Positions 22,904 through 34,640 of a DNA stretch of 64,000 nucleotides are shown piece by piece. The position numbers were made by a program, and so were the translations under genes. The stretch's first letter is position 1, and the number at the start of each line of letters is the position of its first letter. The notes beneath the pieces are model-generated. The model did not search any database and had not been told where the DNA came from. It saw only the letters and a program-made list of their open reading frames with translations. This DNA is from Siphonodentalium dalli. Its lineage: Eukaryota; Mollusca; Scaphopoda; Gadilida; Siphonodentaliidae. Location: NCBI GenBank assembly GCA_032622095.1, contig CP136064.1, positions 184,368,209 to 184,432,208 of the forward strand, read 5' to 3'.

Positions 22904-23150
22904 GAATCTCTTACCAGTCACACAATTGTATGTTAGTGTTGATGCCAGTACAAAGGAAAGTTTAAAGAAAATAGATCGACCATTATTCCGGGATTTCTGG
23001 CAGCGGTTTCTGGACAGTCTGAAGGCCCTCGCAGATAAAAGGCAGAGAACTGTTTACCGATTGACTTTGGTGAAAGAATTCAATACTGAAGAGTTGGATA
23101 ATTATGCTGAGCTTGTGTCCTATGGCAAACCAGATTTCATAGAGATTAAG
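22904..23150 (+). CDS. TYW1: TYW1 exon: radical SAM end and Wyosine_form region
   Basis: This 247 nt exon follows 'tactttag' and is in phase with the preceding exon (Arg codon split AG/G). It encodes Q-L-Y-V-S-V-D-A-S-T, R-P-L-F-R-D-F-W-Q-R-F and V-Y-R-L-T-L-V-K, then ends F-I-E-I-K before gtatga. It is highly conserved. Confidence 0.97.
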
Positions 23151-23171
23151 GTATGAGATAGTTTGCCTGAA

Positions 23172-23209
23172 CAAGCCTTGAAATAGGGTGTCTGTCGTTT
23201 GCAGAATGA
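23172..23209 (+). repeat. solo end of CAAGCCTTGAAA-family MITE
   Basis: 'caagccttgaaatagggtg' and 'tctgtcgtttgcagaatga' match the terminus of the element at 18705. Nothing else of the element is present. It begins 22 bases after a TYW1 exon. Confidence 0.75.
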
Positions 23210-24953
23210 AATAATTTAATAGTTTAACAGCGCTTGTCCTTCTGCTATAATACACCGGATAACATACATTATCTTCGTCTTTAATTGTGAAAATTGTGAC
23301 AAGTGTCCCACAAAATGAAAAACAGTGCTCTATAATCATGGATGAATTTCCAACATGATGACACAAATAGAAATTCAGTATATTGTTATTTGACAACAAT
23401 AATGTTGTTTGAATATAGGCCATTTATGCACGGATATTAAAATTAGGGGTGATCAAAGAATTTTCATTTCAGCAAGCGACTGGCTCAGTCATCGATTGGT
23501 AGAAAATATCTGCTAATAATTATATGATTGACAGCTGTGGAAAGGTCCATTGCACAGCTATGAGTTTGATAGTCTAAAACATTTTGACATCTTCATCTTA
23601 CCTCTGCTATATCACACTCTGCAATCGCTTGAATGAGGTTCAGTGCCACATCACATTCTGGATAACTATATGTCCTGTTCTCTGTGTGAAATTTTTCAAA
23701 ACAAAATGGAGCGTATTTCAAAGTAATTCTATTATATCTCCACATCATTAAGCAGACTAGCTATTCAGTCATATTGTTTTATTGATAGAAATACCGCTTA
23801 GGTCCCGTGCTGTTATAAGACATGTGTCGCACAATAATGCACCACCATGAAATTTCTATTTGAACACTGGAAAAATTGTCATTCTTTGTTTATTTAGAAA
23901 TCTTGATATTTGTTCACAGGGACTTGTAGCATGCCCCACTATCCCGCCAACATCCATATCCATATCCTCACCCCTGATATTCACAAGTTACTTTAAAAAG
24001 ACAAGGAGAACGGTATAATTAAATTGATTACCTCTCAGAACAGATCAAATTAATGCAGATGCAACTGATAATATTATTTCACAAGGAATAATTAATCCTA
24101 GAATAAGTAAATTATGATGTTCCAAGATCCATACCATTCCTTCATGGTTAGTTAACCTATGATCACACTAGTGGAGTGCAGTCTAAGTCAACTTCAGACC
24201 GACATAAGTAGTGGGTCTGATTACCTTTCGTAGACTTTTTTTCTCAAACCGCAGGATTCCACTTCAATAGCGCCAATCATAACTCATCATTAGTAGCCCC
24301 AAGATAAAAGTGTCAAATCGAAATTAGACACTTGAACAAGCTATGTGTTACAGACTCTAAAGGATTTTACTATCACTCACCTTAACACCACTATCCTTAG
24401 CTTCTGTGTGCATTCCCTGCAGTATTACATCACAGCGCACAAATAGTTTTTCGATTGACAAAAGGATATCTCCTTTTCGGTTTCATTTTGACAAATAACA
24501 AAACCGGGTGTTAACTGTTGAAATTCTTGGAAATAATTAATTATATTCTCTTTGCTTGGTATTATTGGTCAATTCTGGACTCTTCATAGATGCGATTTAG
24601 TGTTTAATTAGATGTCATTATCTCTAAAAAAAATTGTGTGAAATTAGAAATGTGACAGGATATTTATTATGCTATTTTTAGCTATGTGTCGAGAAACTGG
24701 GGAGTCGTGGAATTCCGACAATCGTCTGATTGGATTCATCGCTTTAATGTTAATTGTTGTAATTGGCTGACACTGTAATTGTAATGCTTCTTGGAAGTAA
24801 TGGAATTCCCTGCTATTTTGTTTATAATCTGTAACTCGTAGCTTGTTTGAGAGTCTAATTTTAACTCAGTATGTCAGTAAGACTCTTCAGTGTTATGTTT
24901 AAACAGACTATGTGAAGTGGTATCGTATACTTAAAGTTGTTTTCTTTTTTCAG
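23210..24953. other. TYW1 intron with no feature seen
   Basis: It is AT-rich, with no reading frame, TIR pair or tandem repeat that stands out before the acceptor at 24953. Confidence 0.5.
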
Positions 24954-25121
24954 GGTGTGACATATTGCGGAGAATCCAAAGCATCCACCTTGACTATGCA
25001 AAATGTCCCGTGGCACACTGAGGTAGTTTCCTTCGTACAGCAGTTGGCTGATAGACTTCCAGAGTATGAGATAGCGTCGGAACATGAGCACTCAAACTGC
25101 GTGCTGATAGCCCATAAAAAG
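24954..25121 (+). CDS. TYW1: TYW1 exon: Wyosine_form region
   Basis: This 56-codon phase-0 exon follows 'ttttttcag'. It contains G-V-T-Y-C-G-E-S, V-P-W-H-x-E-V and E-H-E-H-S-N-C-x-L-I-A-H, all diagnostic of TYW1. The donor is gtacag. Confidence 0.97.
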
Positions 25122-26254
25122 GTACAGTAACAAAATACTGTGATATGTTATCGTAAACAATCATATTAAGTGGCATTTGGCAGTAAATTTTAGAGAAATC
25201 GGAAATTGTGTTGATGCTACAAATGAATTTATTAGGCCATGTTTCTAAGGTCTGCGCACATGGTCCCTAAACCCAGTTCGTGCAAACTTTTTATTCATGT
25301 TCAATCTGTCGGGCAAAGTCAATCGGTATAAAATAATTGAAGTACGCTTTTTTATACAAACGTGCCGAATTGAGATCGGAGAGACCCATTTCCCAGTTCA
25401 GAATTCCAGTTCATTGATGTAATTGGTAAATATGTTCAAACATTTGTTTAACACATGATGGATTTTGACTGCAATCTCAGTGAAAAATGCGTCGGTCGGT
25501 TGGGCAATTTTTAATGAATATAAATAATATGGAATCTATTAACTAACTTTTTACTGACATCTGTTTGGGCAATAATGAACAGAGGCAACTGAAATTAGAC
25601 CTGGAACTAGCCGATGCGGAGGTGAAATGCTTTGTAGGCATGTGCCCCAGAAATAAATAATAGAATAGAAATAAGCATGCGCATGCTTTCCAATAATTAA
25701 GGCATGAGAAATCGGAATCAACTTTGTAGACCTTATCACAATTTGGTAATTATTCAACTGAGTCAGGCTTGTTGAAGTTTCTTTAGGATGGCACAGACAT
25801 GGTTAGTTTCATCATTGATGGTCATGCCAAATTTATCAAAAGCTAAATTTTTCATAAACAAAACTACATTGTTAAACAAGTGGAATTTTGGAGATTCTAT
25901 AGCACATAAATAGCGCAGGCAGTGGTTTAATTTTTGTGGGAAAATATTGGTCGTGCAATTTTTTACAAGCTTCTTCCAAAATGACATAAAAAAAAATTCT
26001 TACCAAATTAATCTAATTCAGCTAATAAACCAAATGCTTAAGGTTTCAAAAACATTGAGTTCCAAGACATTTCACCAAATTCTAACTCGGGGGAATTATC
26101 TCCCTTTGAAATTCAACAGAACTCATAGGTTGATAAAATTGTCTTGTTTACCGGTACTACGATTGCAAATTGGTGGCTTCAAATCTTTTGGATATCTGGT
26201 TTTGAAAAACTAAGATTTTGGTGAAGGTGAAACCTCAGCTCCATCTTTTGCAAA

Positions 26255-26445
26255 ATCCCTGTGACAATGCATTCTCTAATATATGCAAGTCGACCATAGG
26301 TCGCCTCGCATATATAAGAGAATGCATTGGCCTAACAAATTTAATATTATTTTTTATAATTGTTAAAAAATGTAAGAAATAATGATAAAAAAAATAAAAA
26401 ATTGTTAAAGAATGTAAGAGGAAGGGGTGGGGGGGGGGGGGGGTC
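26255..26445. repeat. partial foldback element with AT tandem and poly-G run
   Basis: A palindrome containing 'gaccataggtcgcctcgcat' (26290-26310) lies between 'tgcattctc' and 'gagaatgcattgg'. It is followed by repeats of 'ttgttaaagaatgtaagag' and a run of about 19 nearly pure G (26424-26443). The same combination is found intact in both arms of the large inverted repeat (52438-52985 and 56602-57142). Confidence 0.7.
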
Positions 26446-26933
26446 TGTTTCTTCGTGCATGCACAGAGGTGTGTTTTATTGTCGGCAAGGATTAGAATCT
26501 CGTTGTAAATATATAGTGTGACAAGGGAGCCGCAATATAATCTACTTGTATATTGAACGTGGAATAGACTGTCTCGCTGAAATACCTTGTGACATACCAG
26601 TATTTCACCACATCCTACATTGTAGTTCAGTTAGCATAGTATATTGCAGTATAGTTGAGCGTGTATACGTCCCATCCAAAGGCATGATGAGTTACGTCAT
26701 CAGAAACACTATATAACGTCAGGCTCATTGGGTGGGGACCATTTAACGTTCAGGAAGTCAGTGCTCAAAGGGTTAAATAGGTTTTAAATTCAGTTTTGGG
26801 AACCATCACATAATGAAATGAACCAATCCTAACAAAATATGACCACATTTATTTTGAAGTTTTTCTCGTGCTCATGTTCTGTTTAATATTTTAGATGACT
26901 GTTTATGGTACCAATATTGTTTCTATTCCATAG

Positions 26934-27152
26934 TTCAAAGTTAATGGTGAGTGGTGGACCTGGATTGACTACCAAAAATTCCATAGTTTGACAAAAGACT
27001 TCATGGATAGCGATGGACATAAATCATTCTCAGCTGCTGATTATATGGCAAAAACTCCTCATTGGGCCGAATTTGGTGCGAAAGAAGCTGGATTCGATCC
27101 AATTGAAACGAGACATTTTAGGAAGAAACAGAAAGACATTGGTGGATGCTGA
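26934..27152 (+). CDS. TYW1: TYW1 terminal exon
   Basis: This final 219 nt exon follows 'ccatag' and ends with TGA at 27150. It encodes G-E-W-W-T-W-I-D-Y and D-Y-M-A-K-T-P-H-W, then a basic tail ending G-G-C, as in other TYW1 proteins. The poly(A) signal follows 20 bases after the stop codon. Confidence 0.97.
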   Translation, partial: FKVNGEWWTWIDYQKFHSLTKDFMDSDGHKSFSAADYMAKTPHWAEFGAKEAGFDPIETRHFRKKQKDIGGC

Positions 27153-27172
27153 ACATTCTGTGATAGTTTTAC

Positions 27173-27178
27173 AATAAA
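27173..27178 (+). terminator. TYW1 polyadenylation signal
   Basis: A canonical AATAAA lies 20 bases after the TYW1 stop codon, followed by a T-rich stretch. It is the likely 3' end of the transcript. Confidence 0.7.
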
Positions 27179-27389
27179 TATAAATTGTTGATTTATTCTG
27201 TTTTATTTGCGACATATGATGAAAACTACCAGGGATATTTTTGGGGGAAGTTTTTAACTGTCTGTCCTTCAAACTTGGGTCATCCCTTTAATGATGCATT
27301 CTAGACACATGACGCATGCTGTGATAACTTACGGCATAGTGGTGGTCTGGTCTTTATTTTCAGTGGTAGACCATTGATTGCAAATTTCA

Positions 27390-27940
27390 AATATGAGCAG
27401 ATCAAGTCTTCTCTGTCCACAGCAGCTTTGGGTATCGGACTATCGGTTGGGTTCTTGCTGTTTTGGACCAAGTCGCATCCCGTTACTCTTCTATAACTGA
27501 CTTTCATTGAAAAGAAGTACTACTGAATGTGATTAATCATCTGACATGTCTGTGATTAATCTGTCTTCAAAGTTATAGAAAAAGATAGAAAAAGTGATGA
27601 TACGATCTTTTAATATATAATGTTTACATACATTTTCTGATAGTGCAACAAATGAAAATTCTATTGGAAAAAGGCATTGTTTACTTATAAATCTTGTTGC
27701 TTTGACATTCAACACACCTCTGATATACCGTCATGTATGCATGATTGTTCATGTATGCAAAGCATCCATTTGACCTAATCCGAAGACATACAAGCAAGAT
27801 AACTCTCACCCACAATTCTGGGTGTAAAGTCTGTTTTAGAAGAGTAATGGGACACTACTCGGTCCAAAACAGCATCAGCCCAAACAATATCCCAAGCTGT
27901 TGTGGACCGAAAAGACTTGGTCTAATGCGAGAGATAAGAT
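27390..27940. repeat. inverted repeat pair, ~115 bp arms
   Basis: The arms are 27390-27512 and 27820-27940, inverted. Matching landmarks are 'gctgttttggacc' against 'ggtccaaaacagc', and 'cgttactcttctat' against 'agaagagtaatggg'. By eye the arms are about 80% alike. The loop of about 300 bases has no coding signal. It lies just downstream of TYW1. Confidence 0.75.
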
Positions 27941-28254
27941 ATTTGCATTCTACTATTTTAAATCACAAAACACTTTTGTCCCCATAATTATTCACTGTCA
28001 ATTTGACTCGTAGAATGCTATATAACTGTACCATTATCAGTGGTATTCTTCTTGGTAATTCAGTAACCAACATGCAAAAATTCAAATCTTATTGGGGGAC
28101 ACAAAACACTGTTTTCTCTGGAAACAAAATTTGTGTCTACTGATATTATTTTATACCTTATCACGCTAATCTTTAATATCACAGCTGTTATGTATTAAGA
28201 AGTTATTTTTATATGCCCATTTGAAGAAAAAAACCGTAATATTATGGAATCGGT

Positions 28255-28690
28255 CTGTCCATCTGTCTGTCCATTAACAATTTTGGTTTCCGACCGACTA
28301 CTCCAGTTTGCATTATTTGATCTGCATGTCATGATTATGTCCCAGCTAAAAATACAGGCCAAGTTTGAAGAATGGTTCAGTCAAATTATTTTTACATGAG
28401 TTACGGCTATTGATTTCACTATTTTCAACTTAGAATTTGCCCGATTTCATAACATTTTGGTTTCCGACTGACAACTCCAGTTTGGACTATTTGATCTGAA
28501 CCAAAGTGTGTTTCCCAGCTAACAATACAGGCGAAGCTCGAATATGGGTTCCGTAAAGTTATTTTTACATGAGTTTTTCGACGGATTATTTTATCTGAAC
28601 CAAAGTTGTTTGTTTCTCATCCAAAAATAAAGGCCAAGTTCAAATATTGGTTTCATCCAATTATTTTTACATGAGTTATGGCCCTTTTTA
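28255..28690. repeat. ~120 bp tandem repeats with TCTGTCC tract
   Basis: Three or four units share 'aattttggtttccgac', 'ctccagtttg', 'tttgatctga' and 'acatgagtta'. The opening 'tctgtccatctgtctgtcca' is common to this repeat class in the window. Confidence 0.7.
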
Positions 28691-29750
28691 TACTTAATTC
28701 AGGGGATTTAATAACAAGTTTAGAAGTAAACTAACAATCGTATTTAGCCATGACCCAGTGATGCTCTTGTTCCTGATTGATGAGAACAAACTATTTTATG
28801 GTATATACAATAAATGAGCGAGTCATGTGACACATCATTTTAGTTTTGATCTTTTCCGTGGATTAGATTAGTTATTACTACTCAGGATGAGAAAGAAACA
28901 ATCCAATTAGAATTAACTACAGCACTTTTGAAAATCGACAAACAATATTTTGGAATTATTTGATCTTAACAATACAGCTGTGATCATAATTTTGTTGGAA
29001 ATCTGAATACAGTATTTTAGAACATGATTTTTCCATAAAAATGGCATATTTACTGGAAGAATTGATAGTGCTCTGAATAGCTTTATGCAATTGAAACAGT
29101 AAGTTTAAATTATGTTTAAAAAATGGTTTCGCTCCAAATTGGTACATTTTGCAAGTCCAGAAATTATTTAGTGTATAGGGTGTGGTATATAAGCCAATAT
29201 CTAAATAGTTTTCTCATTTGGCCACAAGGATCTCAGTTAGAATTTTTCAAACCATGAAGATGGTGTTCTTCGGGTGAAATGTTTCTACAGGTGAAAAATC
29301 CAACAGGTACTACTAGTCAGAATATTTATGGGGAATAAGTTTAAATTAAGTTTGCCAGAGCTGCGCATTTGGTCTAGTTCAAAATAAGCTGTTGGAAATT
29401 TGAAGCTATCCCCCCTTCCCAACAAAACGAAGACCATCTAGCCACATTCCTGAACCAGTTTGGTCCCAAATGAGGAACATTAAACATTGATGGAGATATG
29501 TCATAATGAAGATTTAATCACAGGCAGATTGTCAATGTCACAACATAATTTGATACTGGAACAAAATCTGCCAGTGTGAAGTACTCCATAAAGAGGTTGT
29601 AATCTTAAAATCTTCTAGTCATGTCCCTGGCCGAGTTGGGCCCGAAAAATGAAGAATATTAAGACAACTTGTAATTTTCAGGTCTCAAATTTTACATAGT
29701 AATTTCTCACTATTTTCAGATCATAAAAGTGCAGATGGAGTCTATTTCTT
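28691..29750. other. intergenic DNA, nothing recognised
   Basis: There is no credible coding sequence, TIR pair or tandem repeat. The short frames here lack any domain. Confidence 0.5.
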
Positions 29751-29751
29751 A

Positions 29752-29861
29752 CAGGGAAAGGTTCAAATAATAAGTTCAACAAACGACCTATGAACTTATT
29801 ACCTGAACATTTCCTATGGGAAAACTACTCGTCAGTGAGTATTTAGTATAGAAAGGGTTAA
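29752..29861 (-). repeat. CCCTTTC-type MITE, partial, reversed
   Basis: It ends 'tatagaaagggttaa' (to 29861) and keeps the palindromic core 'aataataagttcaacaaa' with its complement. The other half is missing. Orientation is opposite to the copies at 37482 and 50286. Confidence 0.7.
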
Positions 29862-29994
29862 TGAGTCCCACCCAAAAAAAAACATGTCATGGAGTATGCA
29901 TATAAGTATTTTAGTACTGTGTTACTACTGTATTGAGCTGTACTGTCTTGCTGATGCAATTACCAACATCTGTTTTGACCGAGTTCATCCCTTT

Positions 29995-30395
29995 TTAGCT
30001 CACCTGAGACGAAGTCTCCGGTGGAGTTATAGTCATCACTCCTCGTCCATCGTCCGTCCATCCGTCAACAATTCTTTAAACATCTTCTCCTCTGAAACCA
30101 TCAGACCGATTGGGTTTATATTTGGTGTGGATGTTCCCTAGGTGACTCTTATTCAGATTTGTTCTAATGAGGTCACCAAGTCAAATAGTTTTGATGTCAG
30201 GACCATAAATATTTTTCCACATAGTAATTCTTAAAACGACTTCTTTTCTGAAGTTGTCGGGCCGAATGGGTTCATATTTGGTATGAGGGTACCTTGGGTG
30301 ACTGTGGTTAAGATTTGTTCAAATGAGGTCACTGGGTCAAATGTGGGTGGGGCTATGGACATAAATCTGAAGTAATTTTTTTTTTAGATTTAACT
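29995..30395. repeat. dispersed repeat 'cacctgagacgaag', copy 1
   Basis: It opens 'agctcacctgagacgaagtc' followed by a TCC-rich stretch. Two to three units of 'gggttcatatttggtatg', 'aggtcactgggtcaaat' and 'ccataactc'-type phrases follow. A second copy is at 31978-32520 and a partial one at 31440-31740. Confidence 0.75.
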
Positions 30396-30515
30396 TATTG
30401 CTCAATTTAACCAAAAAAAAAATAAATATATATATATTTTATTTTTAATAAATAATTTTTTTTTATTAAATAAAATAATTTTTATTTAAATAAAATAAAA
30501 ACCTTTAATTAAAAT
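30396..30515. repeat. A/T simple-sequence tract
   Basis: These are almost pure A and T, with short runs of 'ataaa' and 'tttta'. Confidence 0.85.
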
Positions 30516-30911
30516 TTTGAAGAACTTATGACATTACATCTTCGGGTGGTAGGTACCTCTAGTCACCCCACTAAATTTGGATGAAATCAGGGGTTTGGGA
30601 GAAAAATGAACAGACAGATGTACAGAAATGTTCAGTAAATTCCTTTTAATATCTGTGCATTCCCATTACAAGACAACTCTGCTCTGAACTTCCAGGCTGA
30701 TAGACATGACACATGTTGTTTATAATCAGGGCCAGATAGATATATAAGAGAACTTCTGTAGCTATAGGCAGAGTCCCCAGGGAGTGTATTCATGTCATTC
30801 ATAATTTAAATGAGATTAATAGTGTTGTACATTTGTTTTCTAAAGTTGTCAATGTAGCGCCATCATTGTTTACAATACACTGGTCATTAATATCAGATTA
30901 AATTCCTTTTC

Positions 30912-31336
30912 TCAGAGCTTTAAGTGTGTCTGGCATTTGTAGAATGAGGTTCCCAGAGGGTGAATTTAATTATGCTACCCTGCACGGCAGGGTAGCATCG
31001 CCAAATACACCATATGAGGACCTCATTCTGCTTAGGCTTCATCTTCTGGGAAGTATCTAGAGTCTCAAATTTACATTTTTAGCAGATCTCTTCCCTTCTG
31101 TTCAGATTCTAAAATGCATAATTGAGGTGTCAAATGGGTGCGCATACTGTCATATGTCAGTAATGTCACCAACTTCAGCTGGAGAACTTCTGTCTGTCCC
31201 TAGGTCTCCCATAGCAGTTGAGGACTAAGTAAAATTGGGTTCCCAGATGGTGAATTTGGTGATGCTAGCCCACCTTACAGAACAGCATCACTACATTCGC
31301 CCTTTTGGGACCTCAGACACACTAAATTCACGCTTG
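30912..31336. mobile_element. CAAGCCTGAAAT-family MITE, diverged copy
   Basis: It has the same order as the complete element at 36949-37394: 'gtgtgtctggcatttg', 'agaatgaggttcccagaggg', 'cttctgggaagtatct', then a second palindrome and 'cagacacactaaattcacgc'. The termini are decayed and no target duplication is visible. Confidence 0.7.
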
Positions 31337-31439
31337 GCTGTTCCAATATTATTTTCTTAACCACTTATCTATGTGAACTCATTATACCTTATTATGGACA
31401 AAAAAGTGGGGGGGGGGTATATTGGATTAAAACTGCTGG

Positions 31440-31740
31440 TCTGTCGGAGTGTCCTTCCATCCATTGTTCTGTCCATCCATCCATCAACAATTATTTTCTT
31501 CTCGAGATCTATATGAATTCCCTACCTGTATGTGACTCACATTCAGATTTGTTCAAATAAGTTCATCAGGTCAAATAGGAGGGATGCCAGGGTCATAACT
31601 TTTCCCTCCATAGTAATTCTAACAACTATTACTTCTCAAGAACCATCAAGTCTATTTAGCTTATATTTGTGTATGCAGGGTCCTTGGGTGGCATGTTTAG
31701 ATCTGTTCCAATGGGGTCCTTTTTGGAAAATCAATTAACT
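31440..31740. repeat. dispersed repeat 'cacctgagacgaag', partial
   Basis: It contains 'cattgttctgtccatccatc', 'ttcagatttgttcaaat', 'aggtcaaatagg' and 'tccttgggtg', matching parts of the flanking copies. Confidence 0.65.
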
Positions 31741-31977
31741 TCAACTCTTAAAAGCGAATGTTTAAAATTATAAGATGAATAGATATCAGAGATGGGGATT
31801 CATGTTTGTTTAAATAGGGGCAGAGGTAAGAGATTTAGCTCTGCCCCACCCACACTACCTGTATCTATGTTGTACGCTACTGGTATAATAAGATAATGTC
31901 ATATTCTTGCAGGGATGTCCCCACAGTGTTGGGGGAGGTGATTTACAGATTTGTTCAATGAAATGTAATTTTTGATC

Positions 31978-32520
31978 TCACCTGAGACGAAGCTATAGTC
32001 ATCACTTCTCATCTGTCACCTGTTCATCTGTCTGTCCGTCCATCAATCTGTCAACAATTCTGTGAACATCTTCTCTAGATCATAAGACTGAATGGGTTCA
32101 TATTTGGTGTGGATTTTCCCTAGGTGACTCACATTCAGATTTGTTCAAATCAGGTCACTCTTTCAAATGGTTGTGAAGCCAGGGCCATAACTCTTGCCCT
32201 CCATAGTAATTCTTAAAAACGACTTCTTCTCATCTACTATCAGGTTGAATGGGTTCATATTTGGTATGAAGGGTCCTTGGGTGACTGGAGTTCAGATTTG
32301 TTAAAATGGGGTCACTTGTTTTAAATGGGGTTTCAAATTTATACAGATGGGGTCACCAGATTAAATAGGGTGGGACCAGAGACATAACTGTATGTCTCTA
32401 TAGTAATACATAAAATGTCTTCTCAAGAGAGGTTGGACTATATAGCTTACATATAGTATGGAGGATCCTTTAGTGACTGAGAGTAAGATTTGTTAACATG
32501 AGGCAACCTGTTAAGAAATG
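31978..32520. repeat. dispersed repeat 'cacctgagacgaag', copy 2
   Basis: It opens 'tcacctgagacgaagctata' and has three units of 'gggttcatatttggt', 'ttcagatttgttcaaat' and 'ggccataactc'. It is homologous to 29995-30395. Confidence 0.75.
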
Positions 32521-32553
32521 ACGGGGCTATGGGGACTTAGTAGCGTACAGTTG

Positions 32554-32634
32554 GTACTTTAAAAGTAGATATTCGCCGATCTGCATACATGAAGCCTCTA
32601 TATCCACATATCCTGTTTATATCTACTTTTAAAG
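32554..32634. repeat. short inverted repeat
   Basis: 'actttaaaagtagatat' (32555) pairs with 'atatctacttttaaagt' (to 32634), leaving a 45-base loop. It has no other known features. Confidence 0.6.
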
Positions 32635-33221
32635 TGATTATGAAAAGTTCTAACTGTTATGGTCTCCAAAGCCTCAGTCTGTGCAGTCTGGTGGGCGACC
32701 CCACAGTCTTTGACTGTCTTGTTGTATGAGATTTTTTATTATTTCTCCAGTTCCGGTAAGCCCAAAAATTCACTTCTACAAACTATATTTGGGAGTGAGT
32801 TTTAAGGCTGATTTCATCATGAGGGATGTAAATACAATCCTAAAGCGCAGACTCGGTCGTCTGTGTCTCATAAGGTGCCCATAGAGTAATAGAAAATAGC
32901 TGAAATCATAGAAACATTTCCCCCGTTTTGCTCCCAGAATGCCAGAGAATGCAAACTAAGAGATAGAGTTATTCCACTTCCATTGAAAATAATATATTGT
33001 AGTACAGCCCAGATGAAACTTAAGCACAGAAAACATGTCGGTACCTCAACAAAAACAACATGTTTACAGTTTATTACAGCGGATAAGTTGATAATACAAT
33101 GTTTTGGAGCTTCCTCTTTCATATGGTATATAATATGGCATATATTTTATATAATGTGATCTGGGGCTTCGAAAATTAAGTGGGCCTTTAAATAATAAAT
33201 GAGATCAGTCTTATCAATGAT

Positions 33222-33430
33222 TTAATCACAGGCAGATGGGTTAATATCACAACATGGAGATTTTGACTTGACATCACATCTGTAGAACAGCGGGTTGTAA
33301 TATTTTCCAGATTCACACCTCACCAGGCTTATCTCCCCTTTCGTACACACGTAGAAAGTGCTGCAGTTGAACCAGTTTGGGTACAGGAACAGGATTGGCA
33401 GGTTGATGGGGCACGGCAGGAATGATGGGT
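33222..33430 (-). CDS. chitin-binding protein, terminal exon (ChtBD2 domain 2)
   Basis: Acceptor 'cttcttttcag' precedes 209 nt ending at TAA (33224-33222). The Cys spacing is C-x15-C-x5-C-x9-C-x12-C-x7-C-C, with the aromatic residues W-F before Cys2, F-Y before Cys3 and Y-Y after Cys4 that mark CBM14 (e.g. C-S-T-F-Y-V-C-T-K-G). It starts in phase 1, matching the upstream exon. It is too short and spliced to show as a long frame, so gene finders could miss it. Confidence 0.82.
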
Positions 33431-33459
33431 CTGAAAAGAAGAGGTGGAAAGTAAATAAT

Positions 33460-33619
33460 GTAATGCCCTAAATAATCGACTCCTTAACCACAGTTGAATT
33501 ATGGGTAACTTTTCAGGATTTAGTCGGAAATATGGCTTGTTGCCATTCATCGGAAAAATCCTGAAAAGTTATCCATAATTCTGCTGTGGTTAAGTAGTCA
33601 ATTATTAAGGGCATTACTG
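33460..33619. mobile_element. palindromic MITE, CAGTAATGCCC family, copy C
   Basis: It starts 'gtaatgccctaaataatcg' and ends 'agggcattactg', with complementary arms around 'tggcttgttgccattcatcg'. It lies 30 bases upstream (gene sense) of the terminal exon of the chitin-binding gene, close to its acceptor. Confidence 0.85.
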
Positions 33620-33799
33620 AAACAAAATTGTGTTTCTCAGACACATGCCCCCTCACAAAAACATGGCCTGCTGGGTGCTTTTTATGACGCACTGAAAATA
33701 AAAATAATAAATCATCCTGCTGCTCCACAACTGACTAACTACTGACCCTAAATTTAGCCCAGACTCATTTCAACTTGTATTTGATATTTCCCTTTGGTA

Positions 33800-33955
33800 C
33801 AGTAATGCCCTAATTAATCGACTGCTTAACCACAGCAGAATTATGGGTAACGAAGCTTTCCGATGAATGGCAACAAGCCATATTTCCGACTAAATCCTGA
33901 AAAGTTACCCATAATTCTGCTGTGGTTAAGCAGTCGATTAATTAGGGCATTACTG
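33800..33955. mobile_element. palindromic MITE, CAGTAATGCCC family, copy D with TA flanks
   Basis: CAGTAATGCCCTAATTAATC (33800) and its complement (ending CATTACTG at 33955) are bordered by TA at 33798-33799 and 33956-33957. The outer 50 bases of each arm are nearly perfect complements. This copy defines the family's borders. Confidence 0.9.
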
Positions 33956-33997
33956 TATTTCTGATTAAATTAACGTTTTTTTGTTGTAAATCAGACC

Positions 33998-34258
33998 TAT
34001 AAGTGAGATCACTGAATTGCTATCATATTGGATCCATCCAGCCCCCCATTATGTGGTTTTAGTGCTACAGATCAAAGTTCTGGAGTAGAATTCCATATAT
34101 GGAGTTTTTAACATTCATGAATTCCATATACGGAATTCAGGAATATTCATAGGCTCCATATATGTAATGCTGCTTCATAACTTTGACCTGTAGTACTGAA
34201 TGTGCGGAACGGGGCTGGATGGATCCAATATGATAGCGACTCAGTGATCTCGCTTATT
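33998..34258. repeat. foldback element, ~85 bp arms
   Basis: The arm with 'gtgagatcactgaatt' and 'tatcatattggatccatcca' (from 33998) is mirrored by 'tggatggatccaatatgata' and 'ctcagtgatctcgctta' (to 34258). The loop contains 'ccatatatgg' and 'gaattccatatacggaattc' palindromes. Confidence 0.85.
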
Positions 34259-34510
34259 AACATATGATAATGAATCCATTTAGATATCACAGATGTATTC
34301 AGTAATTCATTTTCAAAGGGCTTAACATCCATTGACTTGGTCAAAGGGTATGTTACACTGTCATCCCATCATCTACATCTACAAATTTACTTGCATTTAA
34401 GAATTAGCATACTGATAAGATCTATAACCTCCCTACCGGGCACTCTCTTAATTTATGGGTGGTGAGACAGTTGCAACCAATGTTCCTTGTCCAAGACACA
34501 GGGAATCACC

Positions 34511-34640
34511 TCTGGCCAAGGGGGGGGGGTCTTCCAAAAAATTCCATATATAGGGCCAGGGTGGGTGGGTGGTCCAGAGGCCGAAAAAATTGTGCTTGTA
34601 AATTTTTTCCAAAATGGTTTTTTTTCAAACAATTTACAAG
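34511..34640. repeat. G-rich dispersed repeat 'gggtgggtggtcc'
   Basis: It contains a run of nine G, 'ccaaaaaattcc', 'gggtgggtgggtggtccaga' and 'aaattttttccaaaatgg'. Related stretches are at 36775-36925 and in the spacer of the large inverted repeat (54520-54770). Confidence 0.6.

Larger units (their letters stand above)
327..27152 (+). other. TYW1: TYW1 gene (3' twelve exons), tRNA 4-demethylwyosine synthase
   Basis: TYW1 uses a flavodoxin-like FMN domain and a radical-SAM [4Fe-4S] cluster to condense N1-methylguanosine-37 of tRNA-Phe with pyruvate, giving 4-demethylwyosine, the second step of wybutosine synthesis (family knowledge). Twelve exons with GT-AG borders join in one frame: 1917 nt, 638 residues plus stop. 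Order seen: flavodoxin-like part (exons at 327 to 6077), acidic linker ending VDVEDLGK (13474-13614), radical SAM core with C-x3-C-x2-C (16554-18327), then the Wyosine_form C-terminal region to 27152. The animal protein is about 730 residues, so roughly 90 N-terminal residues lie upstream of the window. An AATAAA signal sits at 27173-27178. Introns total over 24 kb and are full of mobile elements, yet no exon is broken. Identification is firm. Confidence 0.96.
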
